Assembly (NCBI GenBank): GCA_026184775.1
Contig: JANCYW010000003.1
Coordinates: forward strand, 434,001-498,000
Reading direction: 5' to 3'
Source of the DNA: Cyanidium caldarium
Taxonomy: Eukaryota > Rhodophyta > Bangiophyceae > Cyanidiales > Cyanidiaceae
DNA length: 64,000 nt
The first letter of the stretch is position 1; each line of letters begins with the position of its first letter. The notes below the pieces were generated by a model. The model made no database searches, had not been told where the DNA came from, and saw only the letters and a list, made by a program, of their open reading frames with translations. Position numbers and translations under genes: made by a program. Shown here in pieces: positions 8,254-17,250 of this stretch.

Positions 8254-8820
8254 ATGCCGCGGGTGAGGACGGATCACCCCAGGGTACGGGAATGGATCGT
8301 GAAGGGCGTTGTCGATGAGAGGGAGCGACGGGAATGGGTAGAAGAGGGCGGTGGCGTGGCGCATGGGGCGTTGCGAGAGGCGGCGCACCGGCTCGGTTGT
8401 GGAGACCGCGAGGTGCGACGGGCCATTCAGGAGGCGGGTTGGAAAGGACGCGAGGTGGAGCGGGTGAACGATGAGAAGGGCAAAAGGCGCGCAGAGTGGG
8501 CAGAGCGGGTGGCCCAGACTGCGTATGCGAGAATGACCGAGGACGTGCGCGGCAGAAGGAGGCAGGAGACGGCAGGGGTGCGGGAGGCGTGGCGGTTTGC
8601 CTGGGCGCTGGCGGCGAACTACGTGTTGACGTGTGCCGTGCTGGCGTGGACGGGATGGATGGCGGGCGGGCTGCTGGGGAGAATGGGTGGTGTGGACGAG
8701 GCCGGAGAGGGAACTTACCGGTGGAGCGGCGTGGCGGTGGGGTTGACGGTGGGAGTGGCGGTGGAGGGCTGGTTGGCGGTGGTGAGAACGGGAAGCTGGT
8801 TGAAGGGGCGGAGGGAATAG
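8254..8820 (+). CDS. Small two-pass membrane protein, unrecognised
   Basis: A 188-residue protein. The N-terminal 110 residues are highly charged and probably helical (many Arg and Glu). Two hydrophobic segments follow at about residues 112-135 (FAWALAANYVLTCAVLAWTG) and 152-172 (WSGVAVGLTVGVAVEGWLAV), and then a short basic tail. No family motif was recognised. The start ATG sits in a GCATGC palindrome next to the guanylate kinase leader. Confidence 0.5.
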   Translation: MPRVRTDHPRVREWIVKGVVDERERREWVEEGGGVAHGALREAAHRLGCGDREVRRAIQEAGWKGREVERVNDEKGKRRAEWAERVAQTAYARMTEDVRGRRRQETAGVREAWRFAWALAANYVLTCAVLAWTGWMAGGLLGRMGGVDEAGEGTYRWSGVAVGLTVGVAVEGWLAVVRTGSWLKGRRE

Positions 8821-10042
8821 CAGGGGCGCGGTAGCACTGCAGCGATCGTCTCACCAAGTCGCGCGCGTGTCGTTGGACGAAATCGACGGCGCATCGACTG
8901 CAACGTCGAAACTGTGTCACGCACGTAGCGTACGTGTCCTCGTGCGGTGCACTGCGCCGCATCACGCCGTCGGAGTCGTGCGCGAGGTCACATGCAGAGG
9001 GGCGCCTGCGAATCCTGCTCGGGTGTGTTGGCATTGGAGGCTGCCTGACAAGACTCTGCCTTTTTCTCTCCTACTCGTGCGGTCGTGCACAACTTTGCCG
9101 GGTGACGACTTTTATCGACTCGCCACCAATGCGTGCTCTTTGCGTGACCAAGTTATTTTCGCTGCTCGCGGCACCCCTCACATTCTGGGATCATTCGTTG
9201 GTGCGCATCCGGTGCCCCTGCGCACGCTGCCAATCAGCACGCCGGTGCGGGCCTTGCCGACATCGGACTCTGGTCCGACTGACAGACATACTGGACCGCC
9301 CAATACCTTGTCTCCGCCACTTGTGCACACCTTGCGAGGTGGACCTGTGCCTGTGCGCGCGCCGATCGGCCCACCTGTGCGCGGCCCAACACCGACCGAT
9401 TTTCCCCCGCCGAGGAGGACTCCCATCGCTCACTGCGATGATTGCGTGTTTGTCTCCCATGATCCGCCTGTCATCGATTGTTGTGGCAGGATCTTCCCCT
9501 CTCCTCCTGGTGGGGTCGGGCACGTTCATTGTTTCGCCTGCCGGGTCATCCCGGACACCCTGTACATCGACTGCTGCGGCGTGATCCTTTCCAACGGCGG
9601 GGCGTGATAGCACAGGCCGCAACATACGTAGAGGAGCAACAGGGCCGTAGTAGAGTTTTCATATTCCAGTCTTCGGAAGGGGTAAATTCGGGGCGCATCC
9701 CAACGGACCCGCACCCGATGCCTCCGCATCGAGCCACCACGCGGCATCGGTGTGTTACCGATCGGCGCCATCGACGTTTGCGCGTGCGGGCCAGGGTTCA
9801 GAGGGCGCGGTGCAGCTGTCTCGCGCCTCGGCCACGCTCGCGGCGACACGGAGACAACTGCACGCGCACGCAACTCGGGAGGGCTGGTGAAGACGGCAGA
9901 CAGCGTCGACGCTTCAGCTACTTTGCGTTGACGTTCCCGCCAACCACGACCCTGTCGGCGCTCCGAGGATTCTCTACCGCGCGCTCCTCGTCCGGCGCGC
10001 GCCCCCGCTTCCCTCCACCTCCCTGCCCATCCTCCGCTCATC
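8821..10042. other. 1.2-kb stretch with no convincing gene
   Basis: Open frames of up to about 245 codons cross this region, but they are Cys-, Pro- and Arg-rich, overlap each other, and resemble no protein family. The base mix is more pyrimidine- and A/T-rich than the flanking genes. A direct repeat of about 22 bases (CATCGAYTGYTGYGGCNNGATC) occurs at about 9472-9493 and 9565-9586. The last ~150 bases before 10043 are pyrimidine-rich and probably hold the Rab11 promoter and leader. A noncoding RNA or regulatory region is possible; none was recognised. Confidence 0.4.
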
Positions 10043-10723
10043 ATGTCGGGGCGCCTCGAAGACGAGTACGATTACCTCTTCAAAATCGTCCTCATCGGCG
10101 ATAGCGGGGTGGGCAAGTCGAATCTGCTCTCTCGCTTCACCCGCAACGAGTTCAACCTCGAGTCCAAGTCCACCATCGGCGTGGAGTTTGCCACGCGCTC
10201 CGTGCAGACCAACGGCAAGACCATCAAGGCGCAGATATGGGACACGGCCGGGCAGGAACGGTACCGGGCGATCACCTCGGCGTACTACCGCGGCGCGGTG
10301 GGCGCGCTGCTCGTGTACGACATCGCCAAGCGCTCGTCGTTCGAAAACGTGGAGCGCTGGCTCAAGGAGCTGCGAGACCACGCAGACCAGAATATTGTGA
10401 TTATGCTGGTGGGCAACAAGTCGGACCTGAAGCACCTGCGCGCGGTGAGCACCGACGAGGGCACCAAGTACGCCGAGGCGCGGCATCTGTCGTTCATTGA
10501 GACCAGTGCACTGGACGCCACCCACGTAGAGGAGGCGTTTGTGAGCATTCTGAGCGAGATATACAAGCTGGTGCACAAGCGCGGTCTGGTCGGCGGGGAG
10601 GCAGGTGCAGCCGGCAGCAGCAAGGCGGGCGGCCCGATGTACCGAGCCGGCCAGGTGGAGACCATTTCGGTCACGGACGGCGCCGAGGACGGCCGGTCAT
10701 CGAGGAAAAGGTGTTGTGGGTGA
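10043..10723 (+). CDS. RAB11: Rab11/RabA-type small GTPase
   Basis: A 226-residue Rab of recycling endosomes and trans-Golgi traffic. Motifs in order: P-loop GDSGVGKS (about residues 19-26), effector loop [22 protein letters not shown] and ETSAL. The N-terminus [22 protein letters not shown] is typical of the Rab11 branch. The protein ends KRCCG, a double-cysteine prenylation site near the C-terminus. The hypervariable tail is Gly/Ser-rich. No intron is seen. Confidence 0.95.
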   Translation: MSGRLEDEYDYLFKIVLIGDSGVGKSNLLSRFTRNEFNLESKSTIGVEFATRSVQTNGKTIKAQIWDTAGQERYRAITSAYYRGAVGALLVYDIAKRSSFENVERWLKELRDHADQNIVIMLVGNKSDLKHLRAVSTDEGTKYAEARHLSFIETSALDATHVEEAFVSILSEIYKLVHKRGLVGGEAGAAGSSKAGGPMYRAGQVETISVTDGAEDGRSSRKRCCG

Positions 10724-10798
10724 GAGCGGGGGAGAAGAAGTTAGGGCAGCACCTGGTCTGATGCTGTGTGTGCTGCATAAACGTGAGGCGCGTTGCCC

Positions 10799-11443
10799 AT
10801 GAATGGGAAGGTGGGGCTGAGCGAACCCGCGTCCAAAGCGCCCAGACGGGCGTTCCGCGTCTGTGCCTGCGGAAAGGACCACGTCTGTGTCGGTGTCCGT
10901 TCCATGGAATATGGCACCGCCGTGACCGCTCCGACGCCACCTCGGCAGCCCCGCCCCAACACGCTCAGCCGCGGCGTGTACCGCCTGGGCTCGGTGGTCG
11001 GCTACTACGTGGTCTGGTACCCGTTGCTGCTCATCCTCGTCGCTGCCGCCCTGGCCAGCGGCTTTCTCGGCGGCCTGTACCTGCAGTGGTACGCCCTCCG
11101 CCTGGCGCAAAACCTCTGGCTGGTGTGGCTCGTCGCGCCCTACTCGCTCGCCGGGTGGGCGTTGGTTCGCCTCCTGCGCCGCGCCTCCGCCCCCGCCTCG
11201 GCGCTCGGCCTCACCCGCCTCCTGCTATCCTTCGCGCTCATCATCTCGCTGGTCACTCCCGCGGCACTGTTCCTCTCACGCCGCATCAACGCCGAGCCGG
11301 CCGTCTTCAGTATGCTGGGCACCCTCTTCATCAGTTCATCGGCAGCGCTGTGGGCGTTTATTCTGGAGAGCGACTGGCTCGAGCCACAGAGCTGGCTCTC
11401 GAGCACCTCCAGCCGGGACCTCGAAGCCGGCGCCCCGCGATAA
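10799..11443 (+). CDS. Multi-pass membrane protein, unrecognised
   Basis: A 214-residue protein with about five hydrophobic segments starting near residue 68 (VVGYYVVWYPLLLILVAAAL, YALRLAQNLWLVWLVAPYSL, LLLSFALIISLVTPAALFL, MLGTLFISSSAALWAFIL). The N-terminal part is basic and the short C-tail acidic. No family motif is known to me. ATG 10799 is the first in frame; ATG 10904 is an equally good start and would leave a more usual gap after Rab11. The tail is 20 bases from the convergent prohibitin gene. Confidence 0.5.
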   Translation: MNGKVGLSEPASKAPRRAFRVCACGKDHVCVGVRSMEYGTAVTAPTPPRQPRPNTLSRGVYRLGSVVGYYVVWYPLLLILVAAALASGFLGGLYLQWYALRLAQNLWLVWLVAPYSLAGWALVRLLRRASAPASALGLTRLLLSFALIISLVTPAALFLSRRINAEPAVFSMLGTLFISSSAALWAFILESDWLEPQSWLSSTSSRDLEAGAPR

Positions 11444-11463
11444 CATCTACTCCCTGCTCCTCA

Positions 11464-12473
11464 TTACTTGCCGCCACTGGGCATGTGCAGAATCTCCTCC
11501 CCCACCCCTCGGGCGCCCATGTCCAGCTGCAGCGTGCCGGCATCCAGGAAGACACGGTTGTTGCTGCGGGCGATCTTCTGAGCAATGTCGCGTGCCGCCT
11601 CAATTCGCCGCAGCTCGATGAAGCCAGGGTTGTTCTTCATGGCGTCGCCGATGAGTTTGGCGCTGCGGGCCTCGCCCTGCGCGCGGATGATGGTGGACTT
11701 TTTGTCCTGCAGCGCCTTCTCCACCAGGAAGCGGCCGCGCTCAGCCTCCTGCTGCGCCACCTGCTTGGCCTCTACGGCCGCGGTGTACTCCTTGCCAAAC
11801 GCCAGGTGCGTGATGGAGATGTCGTCGAGGAGGATGTTGAAGTCTTTGGCGCGCTCGATGAGGTTGCGCTGGATCAGCCGCGACACCTGTTCGCGCTGCG
11901 TGATCAGCTGCGACGCATTAAACTGGGCCACCACCGCCTTGGTCACCTCGTTCACAATCGACGGCAGCACCCGCTCGTCATAGTCCAGCCCCAGCGTCTG
12001 ATAAATGGTCGGTAGCTGTCGCGGATCCGGCCGCGACAACACTCGGATGGTGATCTGCACCATTTGCAAGTCACGCGAGCCCGTCAGCGACGATATCGAC
12101 CGCGGCTTGGCCCGCACATCGTAGATGATCGGCATGTCAATCCACGGCACCCGAAAGTGGGTGCCCTCGGGGATCACGTTCGGCTTGACGCCCACGAGGC
12201 GATTGAATATCACTGCGCGATGGCCACCCTCGACTGAAGATGAGAGCAGTGCATGGAACGACACCCACCACTCCAGAGGTTAGTTTTGCTGATCGGATCC
12301 CACTTTCCAATACTCGCTGCTCGCTCGCTGCACTTACCGTTAAATAGGGCGTACTTGTAGAAGGCCACCGCCCCGATCGCCGTGGTCACCCCGACACTCA
12401 ACAGACGCACGCCACCCGGACCACCGGGCGGCCGCGGTATCTGCAACTTGGGAAATCCCTGCATGCCCTCCAC
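11464..12473 (-). CDS. PHB2: Prohibitin-2 (two exons)
   Basis: Forms the ring complex of the mitochondrial inner membrane with PHB1. Exon 1 (12473-12338) encodes an N-terminal proline/glycine stretch and one hydrophobic anchor ([22 protein letters not shown]). Exon 2 (12233-11464) continues with [12 protein letters not shown] and the whole SPFH domain, including [22 protein letters not shown], and the C-terminal coiled coil. Splicing at the sites given in the intron entry restores the invariant LFNVEGGHRA junction. The mature reading frame is 301 residues, the normal PHB2 length. Coordinates here span both exons and the 104-base intron. Confidence 0.95.
12234..12337 (-). other. Spliceosomal intron in prohibitin-2
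   Basis: A 104-base phase-1 intron on the minus strand. The donor is GTAAGT at 12337-12332, and the branch site ACTAAC lies at 12284-12279, about 45 bases from the acceptor CAG at 12236-12234. All three signals match strict consensus forms. It is the only intron I can support in the window. Confidence 0.93.
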
Positions 12474-12669
12474 GTCCTATCCGGTCCGATGCTCCACTGT
12501 TCCCAAATAACACCCACCCACTGGTCGGAGCAGCGAGAGTGCCGCGCCGTACGCTCACGCCGAAACGCGCAGCCGCGACCGACGCCGACGGGGCGCGTTC
12601 GGTGTTCCGCGCAACCGCTCTCGCTGCCCGACGGGAGACGTCCCGCGTGGCGCCCCATCTGCTCCGGTC

Positions 12670-12918
12670 ATGGGAGGTGGAGAGCCGCGTTTTCCGTACC
12701 CCAAGCAGGTGTGGTCACCGGCGGGTGGATGGTGGCCGTATCCGCGGGCTTGGAAGAGGAACACTGCCGTGGCCATGGGGGCGATTTTCCTCCTGTCGAT
12801 CCCGGTGTTCATAGTGACGGAGCGCTTGCAGGAGCGGCCGCGGCCTCATCCGCTCGGTCGAATACCGTGGCGGCCGTCGGTGCAACCGGCACCCGGTTAC
12901 GAGGGGAAGGATGAGTGA
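12670..12918 (+). CDS. Small single-pass membrane protein, probably mitochondrial
   Basis: An 82-residue protein. An N-terminal motif PRFPYPKQVWSPAGGWW comes before a basic PRAWKRN, then one membrane helix (TAVAMGAIFLLSIPVFIV, about residues 32-49) and a proline/arginine-rich tail. This layout (PYPxxVWSPxGGWW, Trp-Lys-x-Asn, one helix, Pro-rich tail) resembles small conserved mitochondrial inner-membrane proteins that occur as accessory subunits of complex I in fungi and plants. The family is recalled from pattern only, so the specific assignment is tentative. Confidence 0.6.
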   Translation: MGGGEPRFPYPKQVWSPAGGWWPYPRAWKRNTAVAMGAIFLLSIPVFIVTERLQERPRPHPLGRIPWRPSVQPAPGYEGKDE

Positions 12919-13147
12919 GAGGCGGAAGAGTGGGGATTCGTGAGGGCGACGGTGGAGTGGGTACAGCGAACTGCAGCTCTGCCGCTGTGCTTCCCGCGAT
13001 GTTGCTGCTCTTGTTAAACCTGGAATAGAATGTTCTCGCTCCCTCGTACTCTCCTCTTTCGTCCACACGTGCTATCCGTGGGACGCGCGCACGCGCGCGG
13101 CGACGCTGCGGCACTGGCTCTTCTTGCCGACGCTGCGTCCGACAAAC

Positions 13148-13759
13148 ATGGCCTTCCTCATCGCTGCGTCTTTCCGCGGAAGACAGCGGCGTCTGTGCCA
13201 TCCGCTCAGGCCAGCGACATCCGCGAGACGGACTCCCTGTCTGCGGCTCCACGCGCAGTCCACCTCGGTCCTCTCCCGGCGGCAGCTGTTGCAGTGGATC
13301 GGCGTCGCCTCCGCCGCGCTCGCCTCCACCGCCCTGCCGCGCTTTTCTCGCGCTGCCGACTCGGCCACCACTCCGCTCCCCTTCCCGGTGGAGCGGATAC
13401 GTGACGGCAGCGGGCCGACGCCCGAAATGGGTGATCTCGTCGGCATCCGCTTTCGCGGCGCCGTCGGCGACGTGGTGTTCGATGACATACTCAGCTCGCC
13501 GGAGCCCTACTTTATGCGGGTCGGCTCGGGCAACACCCTCCGCGGCGTCGAGGAGGCCGTCAAGCGTATGCGCGTGGGCGACCGCTGGCGCCTGACGCTG
13601 CCGCCCGAATACGCCTTTGGCAGCCGCGGCCGCCGCGCCTCCCCGGGCAAGCGCCCCATCCCGCCCAACGCCACCGTGACCGTCGAACTGGAGGTGAGCG
13701 AGATACCCGGACGGGAGACCGAATTGCTGGAAGTGACCGGCGGCGAGGGCATCGAATAG
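13148..13759 (+). CDS. Thylakoid-lumen FKBP-type peptidyl-prolyl isomerase
   Basis: A 203-residue precursor. A basic, acid-free transit region (residues 1-50) leads to a twin-arginine signal, SRRQLLQWIGVASAALASTA, ending near ...FSRAADS. The mature FKBP domain follows (about 80-190), with GDLVGIRFRG, VGSGNTLRGVEEAVKRMRVGDRWRLTLPPEYAFG and TVELEVSEI. This order is typical of plastid lumenal FKBPs imported by the Tat route. Several aromatic active-site positions of canonical FKBP12 differ, so enzymatic activity may be weak. The first ATG in the frame was used. Confidence 0.88.
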   Translation: MAFLIAASFRGRQRRLCHPLRPATSARRTPCLRLHAQSTSVLSRRQLLQWIGVASAALASTALPRFSRAADSATTPLPFPVERIRDGSGPTPEMGDLVGIRFRGAVGDVVFDDILSSPEPYFMRVGSGNTLRGVEEAVKRMRVGDRWRLTLPPEYAFGSRGRRASPGKRPIPPNATVTVELEVSEIPGRETELLEVTGGEGIE

Positions 13760-13776
13760 GATAGGAGCGCGTCCTG

Positions 13777-16700
13777 TCAGCCGTGCCGTTCGGCGCCGGC
13801 CTCGTGCACGGCCAGCCGCGACAGGCTCTCGGTGGCGCGCCGAAAGTGCGAGCCTCGCCAGTACAGCTGGCGACACTTGACACATTCGTAAAAGGTATCG
13901 TGGGTCTCCAGCGTGCGCGGCGGCAACAAGTGTGCCACCTGGTTGCGCGAGCGCTCCACCAGGCGCTCGCCGTTGCACTGGATGCAGCGCGCCAGAAAGC
14001 GGCTCCGATCCACCGGCAGTCGGAACGCCGCAATCACCTCTCGCGCCTGCTGGTTGGTCTCCTGCGTGCATACGTAATAGCACGGAGCGCCGCGCCGCCG
14101 CGCCTGCGCGGCCACGTCGGCGTCGCGGGTGAGGATGACACGCCACGACGGCTCGTCGCGCTCGGCATCATCATCGCCGAACGCCAGCTGCAACAGCTGC
14201 GGCACGTTCTTCTGCGGACTGTGCTCGGTGTCGAATCCCATGGCCCGCAACCGTCGCACAAGACTGCCCATAGTGGCGTCGATGGCGAAACGCGCCTTGT
14301 GCTTGTCAGTGAAGAAATGCTGCGTCCACGTATTGGTGCCAGAGGCGGTAGCCGTTGTGGAGGCGGGGATGCAGTCGGGCAAGGGTGGCGGAGGTGCATC
14401 GACCGCCGCCGCCGCTACCAAACCGCTCAATCGAATGCCGTTCACCAGTCCACACAACGATGCGATGCGCATGCGGAGCATCTGCCGGTCGCTGCCGTCT
14501 GACACGTACACCCAATGGCCGTGCGGGTGCGCGTCGTCGTCGGCGGCCGCACTGCCCCACAGCGCATCGTCTATAAGCACCAGAACGGGCCGGCGCGCCG
14601 CACCCTCCGCCATCGTGCACTGGACGCCCAATGGCGTGACCGCGCCCGGCGCGAATCCGATCACCTCGCGCAGTTCGCGATCGCTGGCCATCCGCAGATG
14701 GGCGCGCGGCACTCGCAACGCCGCTGCCAACGGCTGCAATGGCACCCGCCGCTCGCCGGCCATGCACACCAGCACCGGCAGCCACTCCGCCACCAACAAG
14801 GCCACACACTTGACGATGCGCACCGGGGATACGCCCAGCTGTTGGGCAATCGAATGAATGGGCAGTGGGCGCGGAGCCTCGGTAGGCTCCGCACCAGGTG
14901 GGTATCGCCGCGGCGGTGCGGGTATGCGGCAGACGCTCCAGTCCGCAAACGCTGCCCGCCGCAGGTGCGCCTGCACGCGCTCTGGCGCTGGCGACGCGTC
15001 CTCCGTACGGAACGCCGCTGCCCCATCCACGCCCTCCTCCCTCTGCTCTCGCGACGCCAGCGCCCTCATCCCCACCCAGGCGTGTACCGGGCACGCATAC
15101 GGCAGTAGCGGCTGCAGGCGCAGCAACACGTACGCATCCAACACCGCGTATTCCACCTGCTGGTCCGTCAGCGGCCGCTGCTGCCAATCACTGCATTGAT
15201 CCTGCTTGTCCAGCGACTCCCGCAGCAACGTCGCCGCCAGTCCCGCCAGACCTCCCACAACGCGGCCGCGCTTGTGCGGGTAGCCCACCGAAACTGCCTC
15301 CTCGGGCGACTCTGGCGCCTGCACTCGATCCAAATCCATGGCCGGCGCGGCCACCCAAAAGCACGACATCGACGGGCGACAGCGATGCAGACGTTGCAAG
15401 TCCGCCGCGAAACCGAACCCGAGTTTGAGCAAACGGTCCGAACGGAGCACGTGCTGTAGCGTCTCGTCGAGCGCCTCCCGGAAGGCGGCATCACGGTCAG
15501 CCGACAACAAATCCACCAGGAACACCTGCGTGTCCGTGGCCACCTGCAGCAACGAGCAGTGCGGCTCCCGGCCCGAATCCAGTACCGGCCGCCACTCCAC
15601 ATCCAGTCCGACGGGCAGGCGACGGCACGGCGATGGGTTCGGCGGTGGGCTTGCCGAGCGTCCTTGCTCTTCATAGGCGCGCATGTAGGCGGCCAACTCG
15701 TGCACCTGCGCCACTTGCTGCACCATCCGCACCTGCACATGCGGCGGCACTCGCAGGCGCGGCAGGGCCCTCGACCTCGAATCCGGCCATTCGACATAAC
15801 CCTTGGACGCCGTCGTGGCACCGTCATTCCGCCACGTCTGTTCCGCCACTTTCTTGGCGTGCAGCCGCGCCACCGCGTGGGCCCAGTCTGCTTCCGACCG
15901 CGCCGCCGGCGGCGATGGCGGTGCCCGCAGTGCCGCGTTGGCCTCCTCACGTTGTCGCTCCAGTGCAGCCGCCATGCGGGCATCGCCCCACAGCTGTACG
16001 CATTCGTCGGCCAGTTCAAACTTGCGCGTCCGCAGAATGGCCTCGAACAGCTCCTCGCGGCTGGTTCCGCCACCGGCGAAGAAGGTCTCGTGGGCGATGA
16101 CCGCTGCCCACAAGGCGCCGCGCCGTCGACACTCCTCCAAAAACGTCTGGGCATAGGGCAGGTCTGCCTCCGGCAGGCCGTGCACCTCCCACACCGCTGC
16201 TATCGCCGCCAGGGTGCGCGGATCCGCGAAGCGAAACACGCGATGCACCGACGGCGCGTCGACCGCCTCCGACAGGGCGACGCGCAAGCGCCAGGCCACC
16301 AGTTCGGTGGCCAACCGCGCGTACTGATCGTGCACGAATCGCTCGGCTTCATTACCGCTGGCAACGTTTCGCGCCAGCATTCGCACGAGCGGTGCTCGCG
16401 CCTCCCCGAGGACACTCCGCGCTGCCTCGGTCACCAGACGCCAACCGATATCCAGACACTGCAAGCGTTCGGCGCCCACATCTTTCGGTTCTACCGCCGC
16501 GGCCGAGTCGTAACTGGCTCGCAACGACTGTAGCACCCAAACGGACGTCAATAGTACTCGCTCCCGGTGCGGCGCCCACTTGAGCAGCACCTTGGTGAGT
16601 CGCCGTTGTACTTCCCGTAGCGGCACGTTGCCGCCGCGCAACAGCTGCTCCAAAGCGTCGCCTAGAACCGTGGCATCCACCCAGGCGCCCGCTCGCCAGT

Positions 16701-16959
16701 TGGCGGCCGCGTCCGTGTCGGTCGTCGTCGCCAACGCGTCCAGTCGTTGCAGCGCCACCTGGGCGTTGCCGTTGCCGTCCGCCCGGCGCCACCGCCTCGT
16801 GGACGCCTCGGTATTCCTCTTTTTCGTCGCCAACGCACTCTTCGGGGGCGGAAAGCACTTGCGGCAGCGCTCGCGATAGTGCTGTCGACATCGCTCCGGC
16901 CCTGTCGCCACGTGCGCTCTCGCCTCCTTCTCCTCCTCCTCTTCCTCCTCCCATTGCAT
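13777..16959 (-). CDS. DEDDy exonuclease + YbaK editing domain + Mut7-C RNase fusion (EXD3/mut-7-like)
   Basis: A 1060-residue protein. After an acidic start and a long helical region come three domains. (1) A 3'-5' exonuclease at about 445-620, with DVEWRP, KLGFGFAADLQRL and YAVLDAY as ExoI-III of the DEDDy type. (2) A YbaK/prolyl-tRNA-editing-like domain at about 700-835 (QLGVSPVRIVKCVALLV, PVLVCMAGERRV, GFAPGAVTPLG). (3) A Mut7-C PIN-like RNase at about 890-1035, with FAIDATMGSLVRRLRAMGFDT, VILTRDADV and a zinc ribbon of CIQC and CVKC pairs. It probably degrades or edits RNA; the substrate is unknown. An alternative ATG at 17082 would add 41 Arg-rich residues resembling a mitochondrial presequence. 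Its 3' end lies 17 bases from the FKBP gene. Confidence 0.85.
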   Translation of the reverse strand: MQWEEEEEEEKEARAHVATGPERCRQHYRERCRKCFPPPKSALATKKRNTEASTRRWRRADGNGNAQVALQRLDALATTTDTDAAANWRAGAWVDATVLGDALEQLLRGGNVPLREVQRRLTKVLLKWAPHRERVLLTSVWVLQSLRASYDSAAAVEPKDVGAERLQCLDIGWRLVTEAARSVLGEARAPLVRMLARNVASGNEAERFVHDQYARLATELVAWRLRVALSEAVDAPSVHRVFRFADPRTLAAIAAVWEVHGLPEADLPYAQTFLEECRRRGALWAAVIAHETFFAGGGTSREELFEAILRTRKFELADECVQLWGDARMAAALERQREEANAALRAPPSPPAARSEADWAHAVARLHAKKVAEQTWRNDGATTASKGYVEWPDSRSRALPRLRVPPHVQVRMVQQVAQVHELAAYMRAYEEQGRSASPPPNPSPCRRLPVGLDVEWRPVLDSGREPHCSLLQVATDTQVFLVDLLSADRDAAFREALDETLQHVLRSDRLLKLGFGFAADLQRLHRCRPSMSCFWVAAPAMDLDRVQAPESPEEAVSVGYPHKRGRVVGGLAGLAATLLRESLDKQDQCSDWQQRPLTDQQVEYAVLDAYVLLRLQPLLPYACPVHAWVGMRALASREQREEGVDGAAAFRTEDASPAPERVQAHLRRAAFADWSVCRIPAPPRRYPPGAEPTEAPRPLPIHSIAQQLGVSPVRIVKCVALLVAEWLPVLVCMAGERRVPLQPLAAALRVPRAHLRMASDRELREVIGFAPGAVTPLGVQCTMAEGAARRPVLVLIDDALWGSAAADDDAHPHGHWVYVSDGSDRQMLRMRIASLCGLVNGIRLSGLVAAAAVDAPPPPLPDCIPASTTATASGTNTWTQHFFTDKHKARFAIDATMGSLVRRLRAMGFDTEHSPQKNVPQLLQLAFGDDDAERDEPSWRVILTRDADVAAQARRRGAPCYYVCTQETNQQAREVIAAFRLPVDRSRFLARCIQCNGERLVERSRNQVAHLLPPRTLETHDTFYECVKCRQLYWRGSHFRRATESLSRLAVHEAGAERHG

Positions 16960-17250
16960 CCTGCACAACCGGTGCCCACTTGTGGAGGGAGCACCACCAC
17001 CCCGCACCCCACGCCACCGCAGTCGCTGCACCCACAACCTGCTCGCCCACGTGGCAAACCCCGCTGGCGCCTCCGGTGACATCGGCTCTCGCCCGATGCC
17101 CTCTCCCTGCCGCGACCTCCCCAGGACGGAGCACCGCGCCGCGACCGAGGCCAGTGCGCCCCGCGGAATCGATCGGCTGCCGAATTCGCCGTGAGATCGG
17201 GGCGCTGCGGTTTGGTGTGGGGTTTCGGGGCGTCCTCGAATGCTCGCACG

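Noticed and set aside
8166-8255. Longer guanylate kinase N-terminus
   Set aside because: The start would overlap the divergent gene's ATG in a GCATGC palindrome, and the added residues lack targeting character; kept only as an alternative.
8867-9607. 246-codon plus frame with repeated IDCCG motif
   Set aside because: The motif comes from a DNA direct repeat; the frame begins without ATG and overlaps another equally long frame, and neither looks like a protein.
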